A stretch of DNA of 28,581 bases from UMGS946 sp048421225 (GCA_048421225.1 DBFNRV010000042.1:1-28581); one strand, 5' to 3'. Shown: positions 1 to 7,754, counted from the stretch's first letter. Notes: generated by a model not told the origin, from the letters alone. Numbers and translations are program-made.

Positions 1-25
1 CATTTTTTATACTCAATTCAAAAAC

Positions 26-54
26 ACGACCGGTTGTTAATCCGGTCGTTTTTA
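26..54. terminator. Bidirectional rho-independent terminator
   Basis: Positions 26-33 pair perfectly with 42-49 (8 bp, ACGACCGG/CCGGTCGT) around an 8-nt loop. A T-rich run follows on the plus strand. On the minus strand the stem is followed by GTGTTTTTG. It could end a plus-strand gene lying left of the window and the minus-strand exoA transcript arriving from the right. Confidence 0.8.
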
Positions 55-91
55 TTGCTTAATCCTATTCCAAATTTCTATAATATTGTAT

Positions 92-119
92 ATTACATAG
101 TCTATTAGGGCTATGTAAT
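92..119. repeat. Perfect 9-bp inverted repeat without U-tract
   Basis: ATTACATAG at 92-100 is repeated inverted at 111-119 with a 10-nt loop. It lies just beyond the stop of the minus-strand hypothetical gene. Neither side has a T-run, so it is not a classical terminator. It may be an mRNA 3'-end stem ahead of the terminator at 26-54, or a protein-binding site. Confidence 0.4.
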
Positions 120-166
120 CCTTAGCGTTTTCCCTACGATAGCGGCGACTTAGCGCATGGAGGTAG

Positions 167-790
167 CTATTTACTATGACCCGGCCTGAATTCCAAAACC
201 TTTCCTGGCTCCGCTATGTCATCTTTGTATTCGAAGCCTTCATCGGACGGGGGGGCCCCTATGTATTTAGCAAATATCTCTACGTATCTATTGCTGAACG
301 TTACATTCGTTATTTCGGAATACATTACCCTCGTAGGAGATTCGTCCCAAACGCCGTTAGCATCAAAATGCCATATATAAACGCCTGTTTTTCCAACGCG
401 CATTATCTTGCCTATGACAAAAAAGCCGTCCTCATCATATGTCTTTCGTTCAGCGATGACATATCTTCCCTGATCCTCCAGGCACTTAAACGAGGAATAC
501 CAGTCCGTTATATCTATATCCGGCGTTTCAAGGGAATTTAATATCCCCTCTTCATACAAAATTGTCTGAAATGCAGGCGGGGCAAGCACAAAATCCTCAA
601 CATCCTTTATCCGGCTTATTGAATAGCCATCGTGCATAAACTCGTCCTCAAACGCGGAAAGAAACAGTCTCTCGCTTGATTTGAGCGGGATTAGGTATTC
701 GTCAAAGCCGTCATGCGAAAAATACACCTTACATAACAGCTTCCTTAACTCGGCCTCTGCGAGAAACAACTTTAGCTCTGATCTGGTCAT
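167..790 (-). CDS. Hypothetical protein, 207 aa
   Basis: I do not recognise this protein. It is soluble, acidic and rich in aromatic residues, with no signal peptide or membrane segment. The second half (from about residue 95) has short alternating hydrophobic stretches that suggest beta structure (for example VIGKIMRVGKTGVYIW). The frame is open to a GTG at 808, but that GTG has no Shine-Dalgarno. The ATG at 790 has GGAG five bases upstream, so I use it. The gene starts 19 bases after the exoA stop on the same strand and probably shares the exoA transcript, ending at the terminator near 26-54. Function is unknown; the pairing with a DNA-repair nuclease is only positional. Confidence 0.7.
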   Translation of the reverse strand: MTRSELKLFLAEAELRKLLCKVYFSHDGFDEYLIPLKSSERLFLSAFEDEFMHDGYSISRIKDVEDFVLAPPAFQTILYEEGILNSLETPDIDITDWYSSFKCLEDQGRYVIAERKTYDEDGFFVIGKIMRVGKTGVYIWHFDANGVWDESPTRVMYSEITNVTFSNRYVEIFAKYIGAPPSDEGFEYKDDIAEPGKVLEFRPGHSK

Positions 791-809
791 ATAGTCTCCA
801 CAGTCCACA

Positions 810-1622
810 TTATATAGATATAGTATGCATATTCATAGTTTTTTCGTGAACGGATCCCGCCATTATGCTTTCATCCAGTTCCAAGTAAACCGGGCAGTGA
901 TCGCTTCCCATTACTTCAGGTAAAATTCTGCAGCCTGATATCGCATCCTTAATCCGATCGCTGACTAAAAAATAATCAATTCTCCAACCTATGTTTCTCG
1001 CCCTCGAATTCGCCATGTAGCTCCACCAGGTATACGCATCAGCAACGTCGGGGTTGAGATGCCTGAACGCGTCAACAAAACCATATCCAAGCAGCTCTGT
1101 AAACTTATTCCTCTCCGCGTCCGTGAAACCGGCATTGTTGCGGTTTGCCTTTGGATTTTTAAGGTCTATCTCCCTATGGGCAACGTTGAGATCGCCGCAT
1201 ACTATCACCGGCTTTTTTCTGTCAAGCCCGCATAAATACCCTGCAAACGATTCCTCCCACGACATTCTGTAATCAAGCCTGGCAAGCTCCCTCTGTGAAT
1301 TGGGAGTGTATACCGTGACAAAATAACAATTTTCGTATTCCAGCGTAATGACACGTCCCTCTGTATCATAGAATGGGACGTTGATACCAAAATGTACCGA
1401 GATAGGTTCGCGCTTCACGAATACGGCCGTACCTGAATAGCCCTTTTTCTCCGCGCTATTGAAAAACTGCACATAACCGTCAAGATCCAGTGATATCTGT
1501 CCCGGCTGTAGCTTGGTTTCCTGTACGGCAAATATATCCGCATTGACCGACTCGAAAAAGTCCATAAAGCCTTTGTTCATACATGCACGCAATCCGTTTA
1601 CATTCCAAGTGCAAAAATTCAT
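810..1622 (-). CDS. exoA: Exodeoxyribonuclease III / AP endonuclease
   Basis: Member of the ExoIII/APE1 family, which removes or incises abasic sites in base-excision repair and has 3'-5' exonuclease and 3'-phosphatase activity with a divalent metal. Visible motifs: the N-terminal WNVNGLRA with Asn7, QETK with metal-binding Glu35, GDLNVAH with catalytic Asp and Asn, and the C-terminal GSDHCPV with the Asp-His pair. Length (270 aa) fits the family (about 250-270), with a roughly 20-residue extension after the last motif. The start has a full AGGAGG about eight bases upstream. A sigma-A-like promoter lies just upstream (1644-1673). It is followed by a small unknown gene in the same transcription unit. 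Function is secure from motifs; the symbol follows Bacillus usage (xth in E. coli). Confidence 0.96.
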   Translation of the reverse strand: MNFCTWNVNGLRACMNKGFMDFFESVNADIFAVQETKLQPGQISLDLDGYVQFFNSAEKKGYSGTAVFVKREPISVHFGINVPFYDTEGRVITLEYENCYFVTVYTPNSQRELARLDYRMSWEESFAGYLCGLDRKKPVIVCGDLNVAHREIDLKNPKANRNNAGFTDAERNKFTELLGYGFVDAFRHLNPDVADAYTWWSYMANSRARNIGWRIDYFLVSDRIKDAISGCRILPEVMGSDHCPVYLELDESIMAGSVHEKTMNMHTISI

Positions 1623-1643
1623 ACAAAAACCTCCTAAAGCTAC

Positions 1644-1673
1644 ATTGTAGCATAGGCTCTAGACATGAGGCAA
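1644..1673 (-). promoter_or_regulatory. Predicted sigma-A promoter of exoA
   Basis: Read on the minus strand: TTGCCT, 18 bases, TACAAT, ending 21 bases before the exoA ATG. It is divergent from the promoter at 1727-1755. Inferred from the match to consensus only. Confidence 0.55.
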
Positions 1674-1726
1674 TCTTGATTGAGGCCCGGCGTGGACAAA
1701 TATTTGAACATTTTTGAAAAATTGTA

Positions 1727-1755
1727 TTGCAAACTTGATTTTAAGGTATTATAAT
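1727..1755 (+). promoter_or_regulatory. Strong sigma-A-type promoter of the structured RNA
   Basis: TTGCAA at 1727-1732, exactly 17 bases, then a perfect TATAAT at 1750-1755. Transcription should begin near 1762, a few bases before the closing helix of the structured RNA. Confidence 0.8.
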
Positions 1756-1761
1756 GAAAAC

Positions 1762-2003
1762 GGTTATCTATGGTTTTAGGTCTGTGGTTGAAAATCGAGG
1801 CCAGTCGCAGGCAAAACGATCCACGTAAGCAGGCGAAACGCCGGTGAGCATGGTGCGGCTTAGAAGTAAGCCCGTCCGGGTGCGTAATTTACACTCGAGA
1901 GAGTTAGTAGTGGGAAGCGAAAGCCCAGTAGCGAAACCTCCAGGCGGCGGATGTGGGGGCAAAGACCAGGTCAGCTGAAAACATGGGAGCCAGAAACTAT
2001 ACT
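1762..2003 (+). ncRNA. Structured RNA (about 240 nt), candidate raiA-motif-like
   Basis: This is a non-coding stretch that folds locally by eye. A closing helix joins 1769-1777 to 1993-2001 (nine pairs, two of them G-U). Inside it, 1784-1787 with 1821-1824 stacks on 1794-1797 with 1817-1820. Further hairpins: GGCG-AAA-CGCC at 1832-1842, GGCTTA-GAAG-TAAGCC at 1857-1872, ACTC closed by a GAGA tetraloop at 1893-1904, and a GAAA tetraloop on GC pairs at 1917-1924 inside a TGGG/CCCA arm. The many purine-rich, GNRA-type loops and a near-consensus promoter directly upstream indicate an abundant folded RNA. Size, architecture and a Clostridial host recall the raiA-motif RNA class, but I cannot run a covariance search, so the class name is tentative. 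It does not look like RNase P, SRP RNA, 6S or tmRNA. It may also act as the 5' leader of the zinc-ribbon gene 20 nt downstream. Confidence 0.75.
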
Positions 2004-2022
2004 TTAAGGGGATTATCAACAC

Positions 2023-2301
2023 ATGTTCCAGGACAAGACACTTATTTGTAGAGACTGTGGCGCGGAGTTCACGTTCACAGCAGGTGAGCAGGAATTTTAT
2101 GCAGAGAAGGGTTTCCAGAATGAACCCGTACGCTGCAAGAACTGCCGTACACAGCGCAAGGGCCAACGCAATAGTGGTGAAAGGGAGATGTACGACGCGG
2201 TATGCGCACAGTGCGGTGCACCCACCAAATTGCCTTTCGTTCCTAAAAACGATAAGCCCGTATACTGCAGCGAATGCTTCCGTAGCAGGAGGTCCAACTA
2301 A
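2023..2301 (+). CDS. Small double zinc-ribbon protein
   Basis: A 92-aa basic protein with eight cysteines in four CxxC pairs: C9/C12, C38/C41, C61/C64 and C82/C85. This gives two zinc ribbons, one before and one after a short Lys/Arg-rich stretch (about residues 42-55). The first resembles the zinc-ribbon family found widely in Firmicutes as short proteins of unknown function (ICRDCGAEFTF, then a FY-x4-GF element). No enzyme motif is present; nucleic-acid or ribosome binding is the usual guess for such proteins. The Shine-Dalgarno is modest (AAGGGG about 11 bases upstream). It is preceded by a structured RNA with a strong promoter and followed by a strong terminator, so RNA and gene form a compact two-part transcription unit. 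Confidence 0.88.
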   Translation: MFQDKTLICRDCGAEFTFTAGEQEFYAEKGFQNEPVRCKNCRTQRKGQRNSGEREMYDAVCAQCGAPTKLPFVPKNDKPVYCSECFRSRRSN

Positions 2302-2343
2302 TCCCCTTTGTCTCGCATGGCGCGATAAACGGTATTAGAAACC

Positions 2344-2382
2344 AATTCCCCCCGCCGATTCCGGCGGGGGGAATTTTCTATT
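2344..2382 (+). terminator. Strong rho-independent terminator
   Basis: A 14-bp perfect stem (2344-2357 with 2362-2375) including six G-C pairs in a row, a 4-nt loop, then TTTTCTATTT. It ends the structured RNA/zinc-ribbon unit. The AATT base of the stem makes it partly usable for the convergent MATE gene too. Confidence 0.9.
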
Positions 2383-2425
2383 TGCTGCAGTGGAACTTGT
2401 AAAGACGCTTTTATTTCTTTTTCTA

Positions 2426-3832
2426 TCACGTGCCAAGCTCGTTTCCAAGGTGCCTAATATGCTTGTTATATATATTGAACAGGAGCGCAGTGCTTAGGCC
2501 CAGTGAGACTACCTCGGCTATCGGATAGGCATACCATACGGCATTTACGTCGTTTGTAGTCATAGCCAGGATATAAGCCATCGGAAGTATAATTACAAGC
2601 TGCCTGGCAATGGTTACAATAAGGCTGTAGACTCCCTTTCCCAATGCCTGAAACATAGTGCCGAACATTATGCTAAGCGCCGCGAATGGGAAGCAAAGGC
2701 TTATTATCCGAAACGCTTTTATTCCCATCCCCATAAGGCTGTCCTGCGCGTTGAAAAGCGATAATAATTGGGAGGGTATCAGCTGGAACAACGCTACGCC
2801 TATTAACATTACTATAATAGCGTATATGCATCCATACTTTAGCGCCTCCATAAGCCTTGACCTGTTTTTAGCCCCATAGTTGTAAGCCATTATAGGCATC
2901 GAACCCGAATTAAGTCCGAATACAGGCATAAATACAAACGATTGCAGCTTAAAGTATAGCCCAAGCACAGTAACCGCAGTTTCGGAAAATTTGATGAGTA
3001 TAGCGTTAAGACCGAGATTGGTAACGGAGCCTACAGTTTGCATTACTATTGCCGGTAAGCCAACCTTATAGGTCTCCCTGATGATGGATGCATCCGGCTT
3101 AAATAGAGAAACCCGTTTCTTACCATTCAGCCTATTCACCTTAAATAGCTTTACGCTTATATGCTTTGATCTTTTCAGCAGTGTCAACCCCAATATCATC
3201 CCTACAGCTTGTCCGGCTACTGTCGCTACGGCGGCCCCCGCGACTCCCATGGCTGGGAAGCCCAGCAGTCCGAATATCATAATAGGATCAAGAACTATGT
3301 TGATAACCGCGCCAACGAGCTGTATTATCATCGGATGAATCATGTTGCCAGTACCCTGCAGCGTTTTTTCGCACATGATCTGGACCATTGAAAATATACT
3401 CAGCGAGGAGCATATCGCGAGGTATGTTGCGCTGTCGTTGAGCATGGGTATATCATCGGTAAACATCGCAATGGCCGGCCTTGAAAGCGTAAGCCCGAGT
3501 ATGCCAAATACTATACCGCTGAATATGGCGAGAAACATGCCGTTGCTGGCCGCAGAATCCGCCTCGTGCTGCAATCCCTGGCCAATGCGCCTTGATATAA
3601 GCGAACAGCTGCCCACTGCCGTACCCACTGAAACGCCTACCAGCAGCATCTGAAACGGAAACGCCAGGGTAACCGAGGTAAGCGCCCGTTCGCTCAGCAT
3701 GGACACAAATATGCTGTCCACTATGTTGTATAACGCCATAACGAACATGGACAACATCATTGGAAGCGACATCTTGATTAATAAGGATGGGACATGATGC
3801 GATCCCATCTTGTTCTGGGGTATGTTTTCCAT
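2426..3832 (-). CDS. MATE family multidrug/sodium antiporter
   Basis: A 468-aa integral membrane protein of the multi-antimicrobial extrusion (MATE) family, which exports drugs or metabolites in exchange for Na+ or H+. It has about twelve hydrophobic helices in two homologous halves. The first half begins with the typical N-terminus (PLPMMLSMFVMALYNIVDS-like, residues 23-40, with conserved Asp near 40), and the second half restarts near residue 250 (VGLPAIVMQTVGS). Length is normal (440-480). The ATG is preceded by GGAAG. No regulator or partner gene is adjacent; the upstream neighbour is a sortase on the same strand separated by a terminator, so this is probably a single-gene unit. The substrate cannot be predicted. 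Confidence 0.93.
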   Translation of the reverse strand: MENIPQNKMGSHHVPSLLIKMSLPMMLSMFVMALYNIVDSIFVSMLSERALTSVTLAFPFQMLLVGVSVGTAVGSCSLISRRIGQGLQHEADSAASNGMFLAIFSGIVFGILGLTLSRPAIAMFTDDIPMLNDSATYLAICSSLSIFSMVQIMCEKTLQGTGNMIHPMIIQLVGAVINIVLDPIMIFGLLGFPAMGVAGAAVATVAGQAVGMILGLTLLKRSKHISVKLFKVNRLNGKKRVSLFKPDASIIRETYKVGLPAIVMQTVGSVTNLGLNAILIKFSETAVTVLGLYFKLQSFVFMPVFGLNSGSMPIMAYNYGAKNRSRLMEALKYGCIYAIIVMLIGVALFQLIPSQLLSLFNAQDSLMGMGIKAFRIISLCFPFAALSIMFGTMFQALGKGVYSLIVTIARQLVIILPMAYILAMTTNDVNAVWYAYPIAEVVSLGLSTALLFNIYNKHIRHLGNELGT

Positions 3833-3917
3833 ATTTCTTCCAGCCTTTATAATACTTGAGATTCATCTGAGCCGCTCGCTTATACAAGCGCTCAGCCCAA
3901 AAACCGCCTAATTATTT

Positions 3918-3945
3918 ATTATAGCATAATACTATGATCGTTAAA
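3918..3945 (-). promoter_or_regulatory. Possible promoter of the MATE gene
   Basis: On the minus strand a perfect TATAAT (3918-3923) is preceded at 16 bases by TTTAAC, a poor -35. It lies about 85 bases before the MATE start. Weak prediction in an A/T-rich region. Confidence 0.35.
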
Positions 3946-3987
3946 GTAGGTATAATATATATTAAGTTCTGGGAGGGTTAATCATAT

Positions 3988-4018
3988 AAAAAAGCCGCGC
4001 CTCATATAACGGCGCGGC
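3988..4018 (-). terminator. Terminator of the sortase gene
   Basis: An 8-bp GC stem (3994-4001 with 4011-4018) with a 9-nt loop, followed on the minus strand by six T residues. It lies 28 bases after the sortase stop codon. Confidence 0.88.
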
Positions 4019-4045
4019 GGCTTGTAGCTTTTGAACCGGCTGTTG

Positions 4046-4798
4046 CTAACCAACCCTTACCGCGTGAACCACAAACCTGCCGTTTTGGTAATTGCTGTGG
4101 TTACAGGTGGAAAGCGTTATAACATCGTCAGACGCGGTTATCTTTGTGTCAACAGGATACATCGACAGCTTGGCCAGATCGTTCATAAATCCAGCAAATC
4201 CAGCGTCGCTCTTGAAATCAGTCTTCATATATCTGGCATTGTCCACATGTGTGTCGTATGCGGCAAATACCTTATATGTATAGTCTTTCTCGCCAAACTT
4301 GACCGTAAATGTTCGGTGAGAATTGTAGAAAGATTCGTTTGAGTAGTTATTTACATCAGCAAACATCGTTCCGCTGCGCATATTGTGGCCAAACAGTATC
4401 TTATGCTTGCTATCCACATCACAGCGGTAGTCCAGAAATATAGCGCCGGACTTAGAATTATTGCGCTCAACGCTGTGGTTTAGATAGTACTTGTTCTCAT
4501 CGCCGTCTGGGCACTTGACCAAAGGATAGTTAACCTTGGTGTTTTCAATTTTTATCCATCCAATTACATCTGAATTAAGCGCCCTGTACTCTTCATACGA
4601 AAGAAGGGGGGCCGGTGTGGCGTCATCATGGCCGTCAAGTTCGTCAATAGGTATTTCAGTGCCGGATGGTTGAGCGGTGTTGCCTGGATTGTTTACATCA
4701 ATCTGTCCGCCCTCCTTATTGCATCCACATCCAACAACAAACAGGTTTATTGCCACTAAAACAAGCGCAATGGCGCTTATTGCATATGATCGCCTCAT
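4046..4798 (-). CDS. Class B sortase-like transpeptidase, lipid-anchored
   Basis: A 250-aa extracytoplasmic cysteine transpeptidase of the sortase B group. These enzymes cut a sorting signal and join the protein to peptidoglycan. The catalytic triad is visible: His138 in FGHNM, Cys232 in LSTCNH and Arg241 in GRFVVHAVRV. The core starts near residue 68 (SYEEYRALNSDVIGW). The N-terminus is a signal peptide ending in a lipobox (VVGC, Cys24), followed by a low-complexity spacer (about residues 30-65). A lipoprotein anchor is unusual, because sortases normally keep an N-terminal transmembrane helix. The start has GGAGG six bases upstream. It has its own promoter and terminator. No protein in this window shows a C-terminal sorting signal, so the substrate must be elsewhere. 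Confidence 0.92.
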   Translation of the reverse strand: MRRSYAISAIALVLVAINLFVVGCGCNKEGGQIDVNNPGNTAQPSGTEIPIDELDGHDDATPAPLLSYEEYRALNSDVIGWIKIENTKVNYPLVKCPDGDENKYYLNHSVERNNSKSGAIFLDYRCDVDSKHKILFGHNMRSGTMFADVNNYSNESFYNSHRTFTVKFGEKDYTYKVFAAYDTHVDNARYMKTDFKSDAGFAGFMNDLAKLSMYPVDTKITASDDVITLSTCNHSNYQNGRFVVHAVRVG

Positions 4799-4892
4799 AG
4801 ATTTCCTCCAAAATTTGAATTATTAAGGCCCCTTTCAGCCGTGCAACCGGGATTTCGCTCCATTATGCGAGGCCGGATGAGTCTATTTGCCA

Positions 4893-4921
4893 ATTATACA
4901 ACAATAATACCTTTATAACAA
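4893..4921 (-). promoter_or_regulatory. Predicted sigma-A promoter of the sortase gene
   Basis: Minus strand: TTGTTA, 17 bases, perfect TATAAT. It leaves a leader of nearly 90 nt before the sortase start. Confidence 0.55.
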
Positions 4922-5126
4922 CGCAAAGGTTGCAGTGACGTAAATTATATATATCCTATTATTAGGACCTGCCCTTGGTCAGCAGTATAATGCTGTCGAT
5001 TGGCTGTGAATTTCCTTAAATTGACCAACTCTGTTCACGAAATATCCACGAGTTAGGATTATACTACTTTTAGGTTTAATTGTCAAAGCCTAATTTTCGT
5101 TTGGCATAGGAGGTACTAGAGGTACT
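4922..5126 (+). other. Intergenic region before the beta-helix lipoprotein gene
   Basis: This A/T-rich gap lies between two divergent genes. It must contain the plus-strand promoter. TTGACC at 5021-5026 and TATACT at 5060-5065 are both visible, but they are 33 bases apart and cannot form one promoter. Just before the start codon GGTACT occurs twice, giving two Shine-Dalgarno-like sites: AGGAGG at 5108-5113 (13 bases from the ATG) and AGAGG at 5118-5122 (4 bases from it). No small ORF or stable hairpin was seen. Confidence 0.5.
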
Positions 5127-6911
5127 ATGAATAATAAGGCCGCCGTCATCATTTCAAGTCTATTATCCGCAGCCCTGCTTTTGGGATGCAGCGTTCCAGA
5201 CCCACATAGCAATCCGTCAAATACTTATCCACCGGACAACGTAAATAATAATGTAATAGGCTCCGACGGGTATGACGCATCCCAGGATAGTATATCAATA
5301 AAGGGTAAGGATGAAATAATCTCTGGAATAGAGTTTCCAGAGATTAAGTCAACCGACCTTGACGACAGTTGGAGTGCTGAAGCCTCTGAATCCATCAATT
5401 TGGACAATTCCTCGGGGGTTATTAACGTAGACTCCGGCGGCACCTATGTATTGAGCGGCAGTTTGCAGGGCGGAAGGCTGCTGATTAATAGTCCGGATGA
5501 TGAACCCGTTCGGCTTGTTCTCAACGGGGCCGATATATCCAGCAACGACGGTCCTGCCATATATGTGATGAACGCAAAGAAGCTGGTTGTTATACTGGCT
5601 GAAGGAAAGACAAACAGCATTTCCGACGGCGGTACTTATTCAAGTGTGGCAAATGATGAAAATGGTCCGCATTCCGCCGTCTTCTCCATGGACGACCTTA
5701 CGATAATCGGTAACGGTACTTTAAACGTCAATGCCAACTACAATAACGGGATTTATTCCAAGGATAAGCTCAAGATTGGGGGCGGCATTATATCGGTCAA
5801 AGCAGAGGATGACGCGCTGGTTGGAAGGGACTGCGTGCTTATAAGCGGCGGCAAAATTGATTTAAACTCCAAAGATGAAGGAATAAAGACCACGAACAAC
5901 GATGTTGATAAGGGATTTATTCAAATAACGGGCGGAAGCGTAAAGATAGTATCCTCGGGCAATGCCATAGATGCGGAAAGCGTAATAAAAATCGACGGCG
6001 GCTCCATAGATATTACATCCGGGGGCGGCTATACCGAATATGACAAAAATGCCGACGGAGGAATGAAGGGGTTGAAGTCCGACCTTGGTATAGTAATTAC
6101 CGGCGGGACTATTAAATTAAACTCAGCCGACGACGCAATTCATTCAAACGCCAGCGTTGCAGTGGACGGCGGCGATATCACCATATCCACTGGCGACGAC
6201 GCTATGCATGCCGACGAGCATATAAGCATAACTGGAGGTGATATTAAAATAAATAATTCGCACGAGGGAATTGAAGGGGCTGCCGTGCATATTGGGGGAG
6301 CCGCGCTGTCAATAGTATCCGACGACGACGGCATCAATGCCAGCGGCGGGTCTGACGACAACAATAATGGCGCAAGGCGGGAGCCGGATGCCTTTAGAAC
6401 TGACAAAGGATGTATTATACGCATTGCGGGAGGCTCTATAAATATAGATACAGGAGGCGACGGAATAGATTCCAACGGCGGCATCCTTATTTCCGGCGGA
6501 ACGCTTCTCATCAACAGTGATATCAATTCCGATAACGGCGCCCTCGACTATGGCTCATATTGCGTTATCAAGGGCGGGACTGTCCTAGCCGCTGGAGGAG
6601 CCGCTATGGCGGCGTTTCCCACTTCGTCGTCTGAGCAACCGGCCCTGGCGCTAGGTTTATCTTCGCCGCATTCGGGAGCTATCAGAATAAATGACGCCAG
6701 CGGCAATGAGATGTTCGCAGGGACGCCGCCAAAGGAATATCAGTCAGTTGTGATATCGCTGCCCGAATTCCGCATAGGATCCGAATATACGGTCTTTATA
6801 GGGGACACCGAGTATGAAACGATTAAACTTTGCGATGTGCTCACGCGTTCTGGCGGCTCGGGGCGCATGCGGGACGGCGGCGGTGAAAATCAGCCTGGTA
6901 CGCGTCCATGA
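5127..6911 (+). CDS. Cthe_2159-type beta-helix carbohydrate-binding lipoprotein
   Basis: A 594-aa secreted lipoprotein with lipobox LLGC (Cys21) followed by a Pro/Asn/Ser-rich spacer. From about residue 75 to 545 it consists of short, degenerate repeats of the type GG-x-I-x-I-x-x-x-D-D-A/G-I, as expected of a right-handed beta-helix. It has many Asp-Asp and Asp-Gly turns (for example GDDAMHADEHI, SDDDGINA) that probably bind calcium. This pattern matches the family named after Cthe_2159 of Clostridium thermocellum, reported to bind plant polysaccharides on the cell surface. The first repeat set begins after SGVINVDSGGTYVLSG, typical of the family. The C-terminus is Gly-rich and lacks an LPxTG-like signal. 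Its stop overlaps the next start (ATGA), so the two genes are probably translationally coupled. The actual ligand is unknown. Confidence 0.88.
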   Translation: MNNKAAVIISSLLSAALLLGCSVPDPHSNPSNTYPPDNVNNNVIGSDGYDASQDSISIKGKDEIISGIEFPEIKSTDLDDSWSAEASESINLDNSSGVINVDSGGTYVLSGSLQGGRLLINSPDDEPVRLVLNGADISSNDGPAIYVMNAKKLVVILAEGKTNSISDGGTYSSVANDENGPHSAVFSMDDLTIIGNGTLNVNANYNNGIYSKDKLKIGGGIISVKAEDDALVGRDCVLISGGKIDLNSKDEGIKTTNNDVDKGFIQITGGSVKIVSSGNAIDAESVIKIDGGSIDITSGGGYTEYDKNADGGMKGLKSDLGIVITGGTIKLNSADDAIHSNASVAVDGGDITISTGDDAMHADEHISITGGDIKINNSHEGIEGAAVHIGGAALSIVSDDDGINASGGSDDNNNGARREPDAFRTDKGCIIRIAGGSINIDTGGDGIDSNGGILISGGTLLINSDINSDNGALDYGSYCVIKGGTVLAAGGAAMAAFPTSSSEQPALALGLSSPHSGAIRINDASGNEMFAGTPPKEYQSVVISLPEFRIGSEYTVFIGDTEYETIKLCDVLTRSGGSGRMRDGGGENQPGTRP

Positions 6912-7750
6912 CCGCATATAAAAAGAGAAAACTGATGATAGTGTTTATAATTGTATTTTCATTGGCGGCATTTCCCGTGTTTCTATGGTGGCAGGCAAAC
7001 GGACTGGGAATTACACATATTGAACATTCAAGCTGTAAACTGCCTGCCGAATTCGATGGATTCAAGATTGCTCAGGTTTCAGACCTCCATAATAAAACAT
7101 TCGGTAAGGGCAATTCCGCATTATTGGACTTGCTTTCAAGGGAGTCCCCTGACATCATCGTAATAACCGGCGATTTGGTGGACCGAAGGCGGCCGGATAT
7201 AAACGCGGCGATGGAGTTCATATATGCGGCGGTGGCAATAGCGCCTGTGTATTATGTTTCGGGCAATCATGAGGAAAGGCTTGAAAACCATAATGAGATA
7301 TATGATAAGCTGGTTAGTGCCGGCGTACATGTTTTAAAAAATACTAAAGCGGAAATCCTGCGTGGGGAACATAGCATATCCATCGCAGGGGTCTTTGACT
7401 CGGATTCCGAGACGGTGATAAGCACGCGCATTGAAGCGGCCATAGGCAATCCCGATAATTTTACCATACTTCTGTGCCACAGGCCAAACTATATGGATAC
7501 TTTCAAGCGTTATTCTCTTGACCTGGTATTCTGCGGCCATGCACACGGGGGGCAGTTCCGCATTCCTTTTGTCGGAGGCTTATTTGCTCCCGACCAGGGG
7601 CTATTCCCTCAATATACGTCGGGGGCATACACTGAGGGCGAAACCACCATGATAGTCAGCCGGGGCTTAGGCAACAGCGTGATGCCGATAAGGTTATTTA
7701 ACCGTCCCGATGTTGTTATGGCAACTCTCAGTTCAGAACTTATGCAATAA
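6908..7750 (+). CDS. Membrane-anchored metallophosphoesterase (YkuE/YaeI type)
   Basis: A 280-aa calcineurin-like phosphoesterase held in the membrane by an N-terminal helix (residues 9-28), with the catalytic domain outside. The dinuclear metal motifs are complete: Asp59-x-His61 in SDLHN, Gly-Asp89 in TGDLVD, GNHE (Asn120, His121), His191 in CHRP, and GHAHGGQ (His211, His213). Length and the late NSVMPIR-like stretch agree with the YkuE/YaeI group, for which phosphodiesterase activity on lipid or nucleotide substrates is described in some members. The ATG overlaps the stop of the beta-helix lipoprotein by four bases. Co-translation with a surface polysaccharide-binding lipoprotein suggests, but does not prove, a shared role at the cell surface. 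Confidence 0.93.
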   Translation: MTAYKKRKLMIVFIIVFSLAAFPVFLWWQANGLGITHIEHSSCKLPAEFDGFKIAQVSDLHNKTFGKGNSALLDLLSRESPDIIVITGDLVDRRRPDINAAMEFIYAAVAIAPVYYVSGNHEERLENHNEIYDKLVSAGVHVLKNTKAEILRGEHSISIAGVFDSDSETVISTRIEAAIGNPDNFTILLCHRPNYMDTFKRYSLDLVFCGHAHGGQFRIPFVGGLFAPDQGLFPQYTSGAYTEGETTMIVSRGLGNSVMPIRLFNRPDVVMATLSSELMQ

Positions 7751-7754
7751 CAAG

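Noticed and set aside
176..541. A 121-codon plus-strand open frame with an ATG
   Set aside because: Lies antisense inside the minus-strand hypothetical gene; that frame has good start signals and protein-like composition, this one does not.
1762..2003. RNase P RNA, SRP RNA, tmRNA or 6S RNA as the identity of the structured RNA
   Set aside because: None of the conserved core sequences of these RNAs is recognisable, and the fold seen by eye differs.
1768..2166. A 132-codon minus-strand open frame across the structured RNA
   Set aside because: It runs through the RNA and into the zinc-ribbon gene; its composition is unlike a protein and it has no start signals.
5800..6500. Tandem DNA repeats or a CRISPR-like array
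   Set aside because: The periodicity is in protein sequence (beta-helix turns) and spacing and bases vary; no true repeat-spacer pattern.
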